From a virus: a stretch of 44,703 nucleotides of DNA. This document shows positions 1 through 9,234 of this stretch, one piece after another. Numbering within the stretch: the first letter of the stretch is position 1; the number at the start of each line of letters is the position of its first letter. The notes beneath the pieces are model-generated. The model was not told the DNA's origin and ran no database searches. It worked only from the letters and a program-made list of their open reading frames with translations. The DNA is taken from positions 1-44,703 of the IMG/VR virus record IMGVR_UViG_3300039106_000616, one strand, 5' to 3'. The translations under genes were made by a program, and so were the position numbers.

Positions 1-2
1 GG

Positions 3-167
3 ATGAGGCAGGTCCGTAAGGCTTGGACAGACAGAGAAATCCCAGTTAAAACATATAGGTCTAACTCTAAAATCTGCAAGGGTTGCCCTATTCAAAAAGC
101 CTGTGCAGAGGCAGAAACAGGGGTTCTTAAAATTAAACCTCTTGAGGGGCTTAGTGAAACTTTGTGA
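3..167 (+). CDS. C-terminal fragment, Cys-cluster protein (possible Cas4/RecB-like nuclease end)
   Basis: The frame is open from the window edge and ends in TGA at 165-167. An ATG occurs at base 3, but the gene probably begins upstream. The visible 54 residues contain CKGCPIQKAC, a C-x2-C-x6-C cluster typical of the C-terminus of Cas4-like or RecB-type PD-(D/E)XK nucleases, where it helps hold an Fe-S cluster. That assignment is inference, since the catalytic part is not visible. It overlaps the next gene by 14 nt. Confidence 0.55.
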   Translation: MRQVRKAWTDREIPVKTYRSNSKICKGCPIQKACAEAETGVLKIKPLEGLSETL

Positions 168-444
168 AAAGTGTAACAAAGGCTTTACACCTAAAGTAAC
201 TTATCAAATTTATTGCGGAACTGAGTGTAGATCATCTGCAACAAAAGACAAGATAGTAGAAAGATATCAGTTAACTCGTAGGCAAAAAAGAATTGGAAAA
301 GTCAGAAAATGTTTTGGTGGTTGTGGACAACAACTATCTATATACAATGATTCTGGCTTTTGTTCCAACTGCAATGTAAGCAAAAAAGAAGTAGACAAAA
401 TGTTAAAAGAGATAAAAGGATTTTTTGATTATGAACAAGATTAA
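154..444 (+). CDS. Small zinc-ribbon protein
   Basis: This 96-residue protein starts at GTG 154, chosen because GAGGGG (144-149) sits 4 nt upstream; a longer in-frame reading from 103 lacks a good ribosome site. It has two cysteine clusters, CEKC...CGTEC near the N-terminus and CFGGC...CSNC in the middle, indicating two zinc-binding knuckles around a basic segment. A role in nucleic-acid binding is inference. The next gene starts inside its last codons, so the two are probably translated together. Confidence 0.75.
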   Translation: MKLCEKCNKGFTPKVTYQIYCGTECRSSATKDKIVERYQLTRRQKRIGKVRKCFGGCGQQLSIYNDSGFCSNCNVSKKEVDKMLKEIKGFFDYEQD

Positions 445-1003
445 TCAGCCAACAAGAATTTGCGCTATTGATGCTAGTACTAATAGCCTTGCATATGCGG
501 TGTTTGATAATAAAGATCTTAAAGAAATTGGCAAAATAAATTTTGAGGGAAATGATATATATTTAAAAGTAGGAGATGCAGCAAGAAAGACTAGGGCATA
601 TTTTGAAACGGTAATGAAAGCAGATGCCATTGTAATTGAACATACTGTATTTATGAATAGTCCAAAAACTGCTGCTGACCTTGCATTAGTTCAAGGAGCA
701 CTACTTGGTGCCGCTGCAATGTGTGGCATTAAGACAGTGGGAAAGGTTTCTCCAATTACTTGGCAAAACTATTTAGGTAATAAAAAATTAACAAAAGAAG
801 AACAAATATTAATTAGATCTAAGAATCTTGGTAAATCAGATTCTTGGTACAAGTCTTTTGAAAGACAGTTTAGAAAAGAAAGGACTGTGAAATTAATTGA
901 AATCATCTATGATAAAAATATTAACGATAATGACGTTGCTGACGCTTGTGGTATCGGTCACTGGGCTATTAATAATTGGGATAAGGCAATAGGAGAAAAA
1001 TAA
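431..1003 (+). CDS. RuvC-like Holliday-junction resolvase
   Basis: The 190-residue protein has the RuvC/RNase H-fold acidic residues: D14 in the first strand (AIDAS), E70 in VIEHT, and a late aspartate in the DVADACGIGHW helix. RuvC-like enzymes cut branched DNA with two metal ions, and phage versions resolve replication intermediates before packaging. Start ATG 431 follows AGGA (417-420); a TTG at 425 in the same frame is a possible alternative. It sits with the terminase genes, which fits a role in preparing DNA for packaging. Confidence 0.85.
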   Translation: MNKINQPTRICAIDASTNSLAYAVFDNKDLKEIGKINFEGNDIYLKVGDAARKTRAYFETVMKADAIVIEHTVFMNSPKTAADLALVQGALLGAAAMCGIKTVGKVSPITWQNYLGNKKLTKEEQILIRSKNLGKSDSWYKSFERQFRKERTVKLIEIIYDKNINDNDVADACGIGHWAINNWDKAIGEK

Positions 1004-1650
1004 TGCCAGAGTTAAATGCAAACATACCACCAATTGAATGTTATGTTCGTGGTAATTTTTTAAGAGATCAAATAGATAGTCACGATCAATATTTTCCTTG
1101 TGTAATTTTTGGTGTGGCTAGCGTTCAAAATCGTAGCCCATTGTTTCATTTCTTAATGGAGGATGGCGGTATCTGGTGGAGAATGCCTATTAATGCATTT
1201 TGTACTAAACCAGATGTACCAGAAGAAGATATACACAATCTTGTTTTATGGAATTCATTTAGTCCTTTTGTTACTACAACTAAATTTGCAAACCTTGCAA
1301 ACATGCGTATGACCTATATGGACAGAACAAAGACAAAAGTTTCTGGCAAGTATTTGTTTACCCTTGATTGGCACAATCCTGATTCTAATAGACTTGATGA
1401 TGGATACTCAGAAAATCCAGGGCAGCATAAATGCGGTCACGTCATACAAAGAGATGATGGCAACTTTGCTATACAGCCAAACAACAGAGTATTTTTATTA
1501 GAACCATCATTTACTACCAAGCCTGGAAAGCCTGTGATTAATAGACTTATCAATACTAGAAAATGGGATGTAGAAGATGCCTCTAAATGGATAACTGAAG
1601 ATTCAGATAGTTATCATTATGATATTAATACAGGAGAGGTTGACAAATAA
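1003..1650 (+). CDS. Conserved phage protein of unknown function
   Basis: A 215-residue protein beginning MPELNANIPPIECYVRG. Its ATG overlaps the upstream stop (TAATG, 1001-1005), so translation is coupled. It has no signal peptide or membrane segment and is rich in aromatic residues. From memory, similar proteins sit next to terminase genes in other phages of actinobacteria, but I cannot assign a function. Confidence 0.8.
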   Translation: MPELNANIPPIECYVRGNFLRDQIDSHDQYFPCVIFGVASVQNRSPLFHFLMEDGGIWWRMPINAFCTKPDVPEEDIHNLVLWNSFSPFVTTTKFANLANMRMTYMDRTKTKVSGKYLFTLDWHNPDSNRLDDGYSENPGQHKCGHVIQRDDGNFAIQPNNRVFLLEPSFTTKPGKPVINRLINTRKWDVEDASKWITEDSDSYHYDINTGEVDK

Positions 1651-1654
1651 ACTT

Positions 1655-1810
1655 ATGAATGGTAAACTGTATAAGTCAGAGGTTTGGCTTCGTAAGAGAT
1701 ATCTTATGGATAAAAAATCTCCAGAGGACATTGCCAAAGAGTGCGGGGCAAGCATAGAAACAATCTATGTATACCTTGCTAAGTTTGGATTAAGGAAATC
1801 AAAAAGATGA
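1655..1810 (+). CDS. Small helix-turn-helix protein
   Basis: About 51 residues. The segment SPEDIAKECGASIETIYVYL is a textbook homeodomain-like/sigma-region-4-like helix-turn-helix, followed by a basic tail ending KSKR. ATG 1655 is preferred because the protein then starts just before the conserved part; ATG 1619 and TTG 1640 are in frame, and GGAGAGG lies at 1633-1639. It may regulate or help recognise DNA next to the terminase genes. The stop overlaps the next ATG (ATGA at 1807). Confidence 0.7.
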   Translation: MNGKLYKSEVWLRKRYLMDKKSPEDIAKECGASIETIYVYLAKFGLRKSKR

Positions 1811-2142
1811 AATTAAAACCAGTATTTGGTGATGTAAAAGATTTTAAATGTGACGACTTATATCTTCATTCGATAAGTGCACCATCTGGCAAACAAATTT
1901 GGTCAACTTGTCATGGAATTGCACAAATGCTTATTAATAAAAATATTGCATATGGAGATTCTGCCTTAGATCCAGTTAGAATTTTTAGTAAGGCAGATCC
2001 AGCAGAACAACTTAGGGTAAGAATTGATGATAAGTTAAGCAGACTTATGAAGGGTACAGAATATGTTGGGGATAATGACATAGATGACCTTATTGGATAT
2101 TTAGTATTGCTTAAAATAGCAAAGGAAAAAAATGACAACTGA
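1807..2142 (+). CDS. DUF1599-like nucleotide-modification-associated protein
   Basis: A 111-residue protein containing IAYGDSALDP, then RIDDKLSRL and DIDDLIGYLVLLK. This K..YGdS...RiddKl.Rl...D..DligYl pattern is typical of the DUF1599/Nmad1 family, linked by others to phage nucleotide metabolism and DNA base modification. The exact reaction is not known. Its last bases overlap the next start by 11 nt. Confidence 0.6.
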   Translation: MKLKPVFGDVKDFKCDDLYLHSISAPSGKQIWSTCHGIAQMLINKNIAYGDSALDPVRIFSKADPAEQLRVRIDDKLSRLMKGTEYVGDNDIDDLIGYLVLLKIAKEKNDN

Positions 2143-2668
2143 ATCAGATTTAATTAGTCACCTCGATGAAGTAAATAAGGTTGTAACAGAATATCTTAAG
2201 GGTCAAGATCCTACAAAGATATCTAAAGAATTAGATATGCCACGAACTCGTGTTGTTACACTTATCAATGAGTGGAAAGTTATGGCATCTGCCAATGATG
2301 CAATTCGTGCTCGTGCTAAAGAAGCCCTTGCTGGAGCAGACACTCATTATAGTAAATTAATTACAAAATCTTATGAGGTTATTGATGAAGCGTCAATTAC
2401 AAATAATCTTAGCGCAAAGACTCAAGCAATTAAGTTAGTTATGGATATTGAAAAATCTAGAATTGAAATGTTACAAAAGGCTGGTTTGTTAGAGAATAAA
2501 GAACTTGCAGAAGAAATGGTTGAAATTGAAAGAAGGCAAGAAGTTTTAGTTGAAATTTTAAGAGACATTGCTTCAACACACCCAGAAGTTCGTGATTTAA
2601 TTATGCAACGTCTTTCTCAGATTGCCAAAGAAGGAGAAGTGATTACAATTGTCCATGATGTTCAATGA
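2132..2668 (+). CDS. Putative terminase small subunit
   Basis: A 178-residue, largely helical protein directly upstream of and overlapping the large terminase gene. The N-terminus has an HTH-like segment (DPTKISKELDMPRTRVVTLI) suited to recognising phage DNA, and the C-terminal half is charged and helical, as in small terminases that form rings. The assignment rests mostly on position and the HTH region. Confidence 0.65.
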   Translation: MTTESDLISHLDEVNKVVTEYLKGQDPTKISKELDMPRTRVVTLINEWKVMASANDAIRARAKEALAGADTHYSKLITKSYEVIDEASITNNLSAKTQAIKLVMDIEKSRIEMLQKAGLLENKELAEEMVEIERRQEVLVEILRDIASTHPEVRDLIMQRLSQIAKEGEVITIVHDVQ

Positions 2669-4433
2669 TTTTCTTGAAGTACTAAAAGAAAATCACTTTG
2701 AGGAAAAGCCAGTAGATGCTAAAACATTTGTAGAATCTTCTGACTATTTAGGGCAACCATCCTTATCTCCAATTCAATATGACATTGTAGAGGCAATGAG
2801 CCAGATATATAAAAAAGAAGATTTACAAGAATTATATGGCGATACTGAAGGGTCAAGGTACTATGAAAAATATACAAAAAACGAAATCATCCTACAATTG
2901 GGCAAAGGTTCTGGTAAAGATTTCACCTCTACTGTTGCTTGCGCTTATATTGTTTATAAGTTATTATGTCTCAAAGATCCTGCAAGATATTTCGGAAAAC
3001 CAAGTGGAGATGCAATAGATTTAATTAATGTTGCTATTAACGCACAACAGGCAAAAAATGTTTTTTTTAAAGGTTTTAAAACAAAGATTGAAAAATCACC
3101 ATGGTTTGCAGGAAAATATAATGCTAAAGCAGATTCAGTAGAGTTTGATAAATCAATTACTGTTTACTCTGGTCACTCCGAAAGAGAGTCCCATGAGGGT
3201 TTAAACTTATTGCTTGCAGTACTTGATGAGATTTCTGGTTTTGCTAGTGAAGTTGGCACTGGTAATGAACAAGGAAAGACTGCAGAAAATATTTATAAAG
3301 CATTTCGTGGTTCTGTAGACTCTCGTTTTCCAGATCTTGGTAAAGTAGTTTTACTTTCATTCCCTCGTTATCAAGGTGACTTTATTTCTAAAAGATATGA
3401 AGATGTAATTGCAGAAAAAGAAATTATTGAAAAGAAACATATATTTATTATGAATGAAGATTTGCCACATGACGACATAAATAATCAGTTTGAAATCAAT
3501 TGGGAAGAAGATAATATTATTTCTTATAAAGTTCCAAAAGTTTTGGCTTTTAAAAGACCGACATGGGAAGTAAATCCTACTCGTAAAATAGATGATTTTA
3601 AATTAGCCTTTTATACAGACTTGGGAGATGCTATGATGCGCTTTGCATGTATGCCCACATTTGCGTCCGATGCATTTTTTAAACAAAAAGATAAATTAGA
3701 AAAATGTATGAATACCAGAAATCCATTAGATTCTTTTAGAAGATTTGATGAAACATTTAAAGCAGATCCAGAAAAAATATATTATATTCATGCTGACCTT
3801 GCACAAAAACATGACAAGTGTGCTGTTGCCATTGCACATGTTGATAAATGGGTTAATATTCAGGTTATTAAAGATTATGAACAGGTAGCCCCCATTGTTG
3901 TTGTTGATGCAGTTGCTTGGTGGGAGCCAAGAGCAGAAGGACCAGTAAATTTATCAGAAGTAAAACAATGGATTATTAATTTACGTAGAGAAGGTTTTAA
4001 TATTGGTATGGTCTCTTTTGACCGTTGGCAATCATTTGATATTCAAAATGAATTACAGGCTGTTGGAATTAGAACAGAAACAGTATCTGTTGCTAAAAAA
4101 CATTATGAGGATTTAGCAATGATGGTTTATGAAGAACGTGTCGCAATGCCAATGATTCCATTATTATTAGAAGAAATGTCAGAATTAAAAATTATGAAAG
4201 GCAATAGGGTAGACCACCCTCGCAAAAAATCAAAAGATCTAGCCGATGCAGTTTGTGGTGCTGTATTCGGAGCAATATCTCATACACAAAAGACTAATAA
4301 TATAGAGATAGATGTCCATACTTGGAGTTCTGCAACAAGACTTGCGGAGAAACAGCAACGTATGGTAGAATTAGATAATCGAGAAATGCCTAACGATGTT
4401 AAGGATTTCTTGGATAAACTCAATTTAATATAA
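2649..4433 (+). CDS. terL: Terminase large subunit (packaging ATPase/nuclease)
   Basis: 594 residues, the usual length for TerL. Walker A is GKGSGKD at 85-91 and Walker B is LLLAVLDE ending at residues 193-194. The RNase H-like nuclease domain shows D383 (IHADLAQ), D458 (SFDRW) and a final acidic pair at D530/D533. It pumps DNA into procapsids and cuts it. Start: TTG 2649 lies 12 nt after AGGAG (2632-2636); ATG 2655 or 2658 would remove only two or three residues. No portal gene follows, which is unusual. Confidence 0.93.
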   Translation: MSMMFNDFLEVLKENHFEEKPVDAKTFVESSDYLGQPSLSPIQYDIVEAMSQIYKKEDLQELYGDTEGSRYYEKYTKNEIILQLGKGSGKDFTSTVACAYIVYKLLCLKDPARYFGKPSGDAIDLINVAINAQQAKNVFFKGFKTKIEKSPWFAGKYNAKADSVEFDKSITVYSGHSERESHEGLNLLLAVLDEISGFASEVGTGNEQGKTAENIYKAFRGSVDSRFPDLGKVVLLSFPRYQGDFISKRYEDVIAEKEIIEKKHIFIMNEDLPHDDINNQFEINWEEDNIISYKVPKVLAFKRPTWEVNPTRKIDDFKLAFYTDLGDAMMRFACMPTFASDAFFKQKDKLEKCMNTRNPLDSFRRFDETFKADPEKIYYIHADLAQKHDKCAVAIAHVDKWVNIQVIKDYEQVAPIVVVDAVAWWEPRAEGPVNLSEVKQWIINLRREGFNIGMVSFDRWQSFDIQNELQAVGIRTETVSVAKKHYEDLAMMVYEERVAMPMIPLLLEEMSELKIMKGNRVDHPRKKSKDLADAVCGAVFGAISHTQKTNNIEIDVHTWSSATRLAEKQQRMVELDNREMPNDVKDFLDKLNLI

Positions 4434-4449
4434 ACAAACAAGGAGAAAA

Positions 4450-6141
4450 ATGAATTCATTTAAAAAGATTGCCTTGATTATGGCTGCAGCCGTTTCAGGC
4501 ACATTTTTAGTTGCACTTCCGCAAGCGTCAGCAGCAGTAAGTAATGGGTATGCATTATCTGCTACTCTTGCTAATGGTGCTCGTGGTGTAACAGTACTTG
4601 CATCTGATGCAACAAAAGCAGAGGCTGGAGTTAATTCTATTGTAGCGTTAACAACATCCGATACTCTTGCTGCAACAGCAGGCGATTACTTATCACTAGA
4701 AATCGCAGGTCCTGCAATTTTTGGTAGTTATACCGCAGCAGGTAGCAATGCAGCAACACTTGCTCTTACTAATTTAGGTAAGACATTTACATTTACTGCA
4801 GATACAACAACTGCTGTAAATCTTCCTTCACCAGTCTTGGTTAACGTTACTGGAGAAGGTACAATTACAATTACACAAAAAAAGAAGGTAGGATCTACCG
4901 TTTCTTCTATTGATGTAAAAACAATTTATGCAACTACATCAGCAAAAACAGATATTTTTTCTGTAGCAAATTCTTTTGCTCGTGTACAAGCAGATGGAAC
5001 TGCAGGAACTCTAGATACTAGTGTTGACGTAAGCGGTTCTACAACTGTTTCAAATGATGGCACAGCATATGTAAATGCTTTAACAAAAGATGGCTATGGC
5101 TCAACAATGTCAACATCTGGAGTACTACAGGCAACTGCAACTAATGGTGCAATTGTTGCTTGGGACGCATCACCTTCAGTGCAGGTATCAACTGCTGCAA
5201 AGACTGGTGTTGGCGGAGTTCTTTACGTAAAGCAGGGAACTGCTAACGCTAATAAGCCAGTTGCAACAACAATTACATTGTCATTTAATGGTGTAGTTTT
5301 TGCAAATAAGTCAATCACATTTACTGGCGTACCTGCATCTATTGCAGTAACTGGAGCAGATATTGCCCTTTCTAATGGAGCACGTACAGGAACCTATGAC
5401 TTTGTAGTCAAGGATTCTGCTGGTAATCAATTGGCTGGAATTACTCCAACTGCTGATACAACAAAATATACAACACAGGTAACAGCAGTATCTGTAGGGG
5501 GAGCATCTTCTGCAACTGCAGTACAGACTGGTGGTTGGACATGTGCTTCTACATCTGGATCATCCGTTGTTCGTATCAAACATGTTCTTGCAGACTTAAC
5601 AACAATTTACTCAAATGAGTTTATTGCTGCATGTGGTTTAGGTGTAAACAAGTACACAGTATCACTTGACAAGAATTCTTATATTCCAGGTGAGATTGCT
5701 ACTTTGACAATTTCTGCTACAGATATTAATGGTGCAAAAGTTGCCGATACTTCAACAGTTGGAAGTGGCGTTGCCATTTCTGGTGGTGGATTAACAGCAG
5801 TCGTTGCTCCAACATCAGGAGATACTTTTGCTCAAGGTTCTAAAACATATAAATTTACTGTTAACAATGTTAATGGTACATACAATATGATTGTAGATCT
5901 ACCAGCATACGTTGCAACTGATGTAGCAAAAACAATTTCTTATAAAATTGCTGATGGAGCAATTAGTAATGCTGAGGTTCTAAATGGAATCGTAGCACTT
6001 ATTGCATCTATTACAAAGCAAATTGAGCAACTACAAATGATTGTTGCTCCTAAGAAAACAATTACTTGTGTTAAGGGTAAGTTAACTAAGAAAGTTACTG
6101 CCGTTGCACCAGTGTGTCCAACAGGATACAAGAAAAAGTAA
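4450..6141 (+). CDS. Secreted, host-like surface protein
   Basis: 563 residues. Residues 1-28 form a Sec signal peptide (MNSFKK, hydrophobic core, LPQASAA). The mature part is Ala/Thr/Ser-rich and beta-rich with Ig-like character. Near the C-terminus there is a helix (VALIASITKQIEQLQ), then a Cys/Lys tail with ITCVKGKL and CPTGYKKK. From memory, such tails are common on secreted proteins of acI freshwater actinobacteria, which suggests capture from the host and a cell-envelope target. A strong AAGGAG site precedes ATG 4450, and a terminator follows at 6158. It could instead be a virion component. Confidence 0.75.
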   Translation: MNSFKKIALIMAAAVSGTFLVALPQASAAVSNGYALSATLANGARGVTVLASDATKAEAGVNSIVALTTSDTLAATAGDYLSLEIAGPAIFGSYTAAGSNAATLALTNLGKTFTFTADTTTAVNLPSPVLVNVTGEGTITITQKKKVGSTVSSIDVKTIYATTSAKTDIFSVANSFARVQADGTAGTLDTSVDVSGSTTVSNDGTAYVNALTKDGYGSTMSTSGVLQATATNGAIVAWDASPSVQVSTAAKTGVGGVLYVKQGTANANKPVATTITLSFNGVVFANKSITFTGVPASIAVTGADIALSNGARTGTYDFVVKDSAGNQLAGITPTADTTKYTTQVTAVSVGGASSATAVQTGGWTCASTSGSSVVRIKHVLADLTTIYSNEFIAACGLGVNKYTVSLDKNSYIPGEIATLTISATDINGAKVADTSTVGSGVAISGGGLTAVVAPTSGDTFAQGSKTYKFTVNNVNGTYNMIVDLPAYVATDVAKTISYKIADGAISNAEVLNGIVALIASITKQIEQLQMIVAPKKTITCVKGKLTKKVTAVAPVCPTGYKKK

Positions 6142-6157
6142 TTAACTTCTATAAATT

Positions 6158-6188
6158 AGAGGGTAGATTAATTTCTACCCTCTTTTTT
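6158..6188 (+). terminator. Rho-independent terminator
   Basis: A perfect 10-bp stem (AGAGGGTAGA at 6158-6167 with TCTACCCTCT at 6174-6183) encloses a TTAATT loop and is followed by five T. It ends the terminase/secreted-protein transcript. Confidence 0.9.
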
Positions 6189-6200
6189 ATTGAATAAAAA

Positions 6201-6209
6201 TGGTATAAT
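6201..6209 (+). promoter_or_regulatory. Extended -10 promoter
   Basis: TGG-TATAAT forms an extended -10 just after the terminator, with a second TATAAT about 12 bp downstream. No good -35 is visible. It drives the 861-residue secreted-protein gene, with a leader of about 30 nt carrying AGGAG. Confidence 0.7.
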
Positions 6210-6245
6210 TACTAATATAATTACACATAGGAGACCACCACTCAA

Positions 6246-8831
6246 TTGACAAACCTTAAACGAAGACTAATATTAGCCTTTGGGGTAGGGTTATGCGTAA
6301 CAATTTTTGGAGTTATGGCTCCAGATCGTGCTCATGCTACAGAAAATCAAGAGCAAGTTGTTGTAAGTCCTGCTCAACAAGCAGTCAATACAGCCCTTGG
6401 AACAGCCACCACAGCCGTTCAAGAGGCTATAGACGCCACTACAAGTGCTACAGTTGAAGTAACACAAGCCCAAACCGAATTATCCCAAGCCCAGACTGAG
6501 GTATCTGCTTTATCACCAGAAATATCAACAGCACAGTCTGAAGTCAATAGCGTTCAAACTGCTATCAATACTGTTAATACTATTAATCTTGCAGTTACTC
6601 CAGTAGATCAAAGTTCTCAAGTGATTCAAGATGCTAAAGACACAGTTGTTGATGCTCAGACTGCTATAAATAATATTAATACAACTACCGCTCAAACAGA
6701 AATATCTCAATTAGTAACTGCTAGAACTGAAGCGGTAACTGCACAAGCAACTGCTCAAACAGAATTAACACAGGCAAACCTTGCTATTGATGCTGCTCAA
6801 ACAGCAGTAAATAATTTACAAGCCACAATTGGAACAACAAATAACGTTTTGGCTGATGTGGATGACGCTGGAGTTCAAATGATTCTTCCGTTTGGAATGC
6901 AAATGGGTGGAACAGTTTACAATAATGTATTTGTTGGATCAAATGCAACAATAACATTTGGAGTTAATCAAGGTAGCGTTTATCACACAACACCAAGTGC
7001 ACCGTCAATATCTATTGCTGGATGGGACTGGACAACTTGGAGTACAGGAACTGGAATTACGTATTCAACTACTGGAACAAGTCTAGATATTGCGTGGGAT
7101 GTTCGTCCATATCCACAACAAGATGCTTCAACACAAATGGTTCAAGTTAGGTTTAATGCTGACGTAAATCCAACAGATGGCGCATGGATAGCAAATGTAA
7201 CTGCTGTTGGACCAATACCAAGTCAAGCAAGGTTTAATTATAGAGAAACAACTAATGGAACAATTATTCCAATTACAGATACAAATGCTGGAACTGGATT
7301 TTCTGGACAAATAAGTCAAGGTAATTTATTTACTCCATATGTAAATCCAAACACTTCAGCAGTGCAGGCTGCTGTAGATGCAGCAAATGCTACTATTACT
7401 CAACTTAATCAAAGTCTTTCTCCAGTTGTTGCTCAAAATGCATTAAATAATTCTGCTCTCTCTACATTACAATCAAATATAAATTCATTAAACAATACCG
7501 TAAATTCAGCGGTATCTACTAAGACAAGTTTACAAACCACATTAAATACAAGAGCAACAACATTAACTAATACTATTAATAACAGAATTCCTACGCCTGC
7601 GCCTATACTTGCAGAACCAATTGTTTATGGAACTACTGTAACAATTACACCTGAGTTACCAGAAGGATACACAGCAAACACTTGGTACTATCAGGTAATA
7701 ACAGATGATCCAAACGCAGAAAATCCATATGAAGGCGGAACATATAATACAGACGGCGCACCAGAGTCTATACAATTAACTGGTTTGACAGAAGGTGCTA
7801 CCTATACTATTAGAGTTGCTAACTGGTCAGGTCCTGTAAGTCAATATACTGAGACTGTTATTTCTATACCTGCCCCACAAAGTTCTAATCTAACTGCTGG
7901 TGGTGGATCTGATTTCTTTGATAACAACGAACAAACCCAACCAGATGAGACCACTCCAGATGAAGGGGAAAATACAGAGCCAGAGCCATCTCCTGATGAA
8001 AGTGATGAATCTTCTGAAGGTGATGAATCTCAAGATACGGATACACCTGAATCTGATGACTCTTCATCCAACGACGAACAAGATAATACTCTTGAAGAAA
8101 ACGAGGGTACTGATCAAGAAGACTCACAAGATAATGATACCTTATCAGTAGAAGAAATACAAGACATAGTTTCAGATTTAGTTGCAGATAGTGGATTAGA
8201 TGCATCTGATATTGCAGAAGTTTTAGAAGCAATTGCTCAAGGTGGAGAAGTATCTGAAGAAGTTGCTGCGGAAATTTCATCTACATTAGCAGAGGGTGGA
8301 TTAACAGAAGCAGAGGCAGAATTTATTACACAGATGCTTGCTGCAGATGGAGAAATAACTACTGCTGAAGTTGTTAATTTATCAGAAGCATTAAACGAAG
8401 ATGGTAAATTTACATTAGCAGAAAAAGATTTAGTTGCAGACGTATTGATAACATCAGCAGAAGGGGCACCAGTTGAAGCCTCTGCCATAGAAGCAGCGGG
8501 ACTTGAATATAGAGACCTTCCACCACTGATTCCAGTAGAGGTAAGAGAAGATGCAAACGGTAATCCCGTAGTTATTACAGCAGAAGTAGCATCTGCATTG
8601 CTTGTATTGGAAAGTCCAGCAGCACTATTAAATGCAGTTGCTACTTGTTTTAATCCAGATGAAGCAATTGAAGGTTTGACAGAAGAGCAAAAATGTGAGT
8701 TGGGCAAAGCCCTACTTAATATAGGTGCTGATATGTCTATTCCAGAACGTGAAAAAGCAGAAGATATTGTGGTTGTAACAATTATTGCTGGTCAATTAAT
8801 TGTTGCTACCGCACCTAGAAGAAGGAGATAA
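6246..8831 (+). CDS. Large secreted multidomain surface protein
   Basis: 861 residues from TTG 6246, with AGGAG at 6229-6233; no better start is in frame. In order: signal peptide (cleavage near AHA, residue ~32), Ala/Thr/Gln-rich coiled coil (~45-200), a beta domain with Trp-rich WDWTTW (~205-375) that resembles nidogen-like or adhesion domains, a second coiled coil (~375-460), an Fn3-like domain (~465-555), an acidic Ser/Asp/Glu linker (~570-655), helical repeats with EF-hand-like GE.T.AE and GKFTLAE turns, and a hydrophobic C-terminal segment ending in RRRR. It could be surface-anchored or a virion spike. Confidence 0.8.
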   Translation: MTNLKRRLILAFGVGLCVTIFGVMAPDRAHATENQEQVVVSPAQQAVNTALGTATTAVQEAIDATTSATVEVTQAQTELSQAQTEVSALSPEISTAQSEVNSVQTAINTVNTINLAVTPVDQSSQVIQDAKDTVVDAQTAINNINTTTAQTEISQLVTARTEAVTAQATAQTELTQANLAIDAAQTAVNNLQATIGTTNNVLADVDDAGVQMILPFGMQMGGTVYNNVFVGSNATITFGVNQGSVYHTTPSAPSISIAGWDWTTWSTGTGITYSTTGTSLDIAWDVRPYPQQDASTQMVQVRFNADVNPTDGAWIANVTAVGPIPSQARFNYRETTNGTIIPITDTNAGTGFSGQISQGNLFTPYVNPNTSAVQAAVDAANATITQLNQSLSPVVAQNALNNSALSTLQSNINSLNNTVNSAVSTKTSLQTTLNTRATTLTNTINNRIPTPAPILAEPIVYGTTVTITPELPEGYTANTWYYQVITDDPNAENPYEGGTYNTDGAPESIQLTGLTEGATYTIRVANWSGPVSQYTETVISIPAPQSSNLTAGGGSDFFDNNEQTQPDETTPDEGENTEPEPSPDESDESSEGDESQDTDTPESDDSSSNDEQDNTLEENEGTDQEDSQDNDTLSVEEIQDIVSDLVADSGLDASDIAEVLEAIAQGGEVSEEVAAEISSTLAEGGLTEAEAEFITQMLAADGEITTAEVVNLSEALNEDGKFTLAEKDLVADVLITSAEGAPVEASAIEAAGLEYRDLPPLIPVEVREDANGNPVVITAEVASALLVLESPAALLNAVATCFNPDEAIEGLTEEQKCELGKALLNIGADMSIPEREKAEDIVVVTIIAGQLIVATAPRRRR

Positions 8832-8832
8832 A

Positions 8833-9009
8833 ATGAAAAAGTTAAAAGAATGGGGTATGGCAGCCCTAAACGAGAACTTTACATTCCTGGGCTTCTTTGT
8901 AGCATGGGTGGTTTTAGAGGGTAGCGCAAAGACTGTAGTAGGGTATGTAACCCTAGCCTCAGTAGCCTTATGGTTTGCAACCATTGGGATTCGTAAAGAA
9001 GACGAATAA
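8833..9009 (+). CDS. Small two-span membrane protein (holin candidate)
   Basis: 58 residues with two hydrophobic segments (FLGFFVAWVVLEG and VGYVTLASVALWFATIGI) and a charged C-terminus ending RKEDE. ATG 8833 follows AAGGAGAT and lies 1 nt after the previous stop. The position before a lipoprotein, a second membrane protein and a lysin supports a lysis role, but a holin call is inference from topology. Confidence 0.7.
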   Translation: MKKLKEWGMAALNENFTFLGFFVAWVVLEGSAKTVVGYVTLASVALWFATIGIRKEDE

Positions 9010-9012
9010 GTT

Positions 9013-9021
9013 TGGTATAAT
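9013..9021 (+). promoter_or_regulatory. Extended -10 promoter for leaderless lipoprotein mRNA
   Basis: TGG-TATAAT with the hexamer at 9016-9021, exactly 6 nt before ATG 9028. Transcription should begin at or next to the A of the start codon. Confidence 0.7.
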
Positions 9022-9027
9022 GGGAAT

Positions 9028-9234
9028 ATGTCAAAAATACGCATATTCCTACTCTCAACTGTTTTAGCCGTATGGCTAACTGGCTGTGGGTATGACGGTC
9101 ATTATCGCTATCCATGTCAAGACCCAGCAAACTGGGAGTCAGCAGAATGCAAACCACCAATTTGTACTGCTAATGGAGCATGTCCAGAAGATTTAGCATC
9201 ACAAGAAAAGGTGGAGGAAACAACAAATGGCTAA
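9028..9234 (+). CDS. Small lipoprotein of the lysis region
   Basis: 68 residues with a lipoprotein signal: basic N-terminus, hydrophobic core and lipobox LTGC (Cys at about 21). The mature part is Cys-rich and contains YRYPCQDP and PPICTANGACPED. I recall the YRYPCQDP motif in small lipoproteins of aquatic phages. Position in the lysis cassette suggests an envelope-disrupting accessory role. Probably leaderless. The next gene overlaps its end by 8 nt. Confidence 0.75.
   Translation: MSKIRIFLLSTVLAVWLTGCGYDGHYRYPCQDPANWESAECKPPICTANGACPEDLASQEKVEETTNG

Noticed and set aside
103-153. Longer N-terminus for the first zinc-ribbon gene
   Set aside because: GTG 154 has a strong ribosome site at the right distance, and the extension overlaps the previous gene extensively.
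2836-3018. 60-aa plus frame inside terL with hydrophobic stretch
   Set aside because: Lies within the conserved ATPase domain of TerL in another frame; no ribosome site.
6291-8707. Several long minus-strand frames under the 861-residue gene
   Set aside because: They are shadows of a Thr/Ala/acidic low-complexity coding region, with Cys- or Leu-rich artificial composition.
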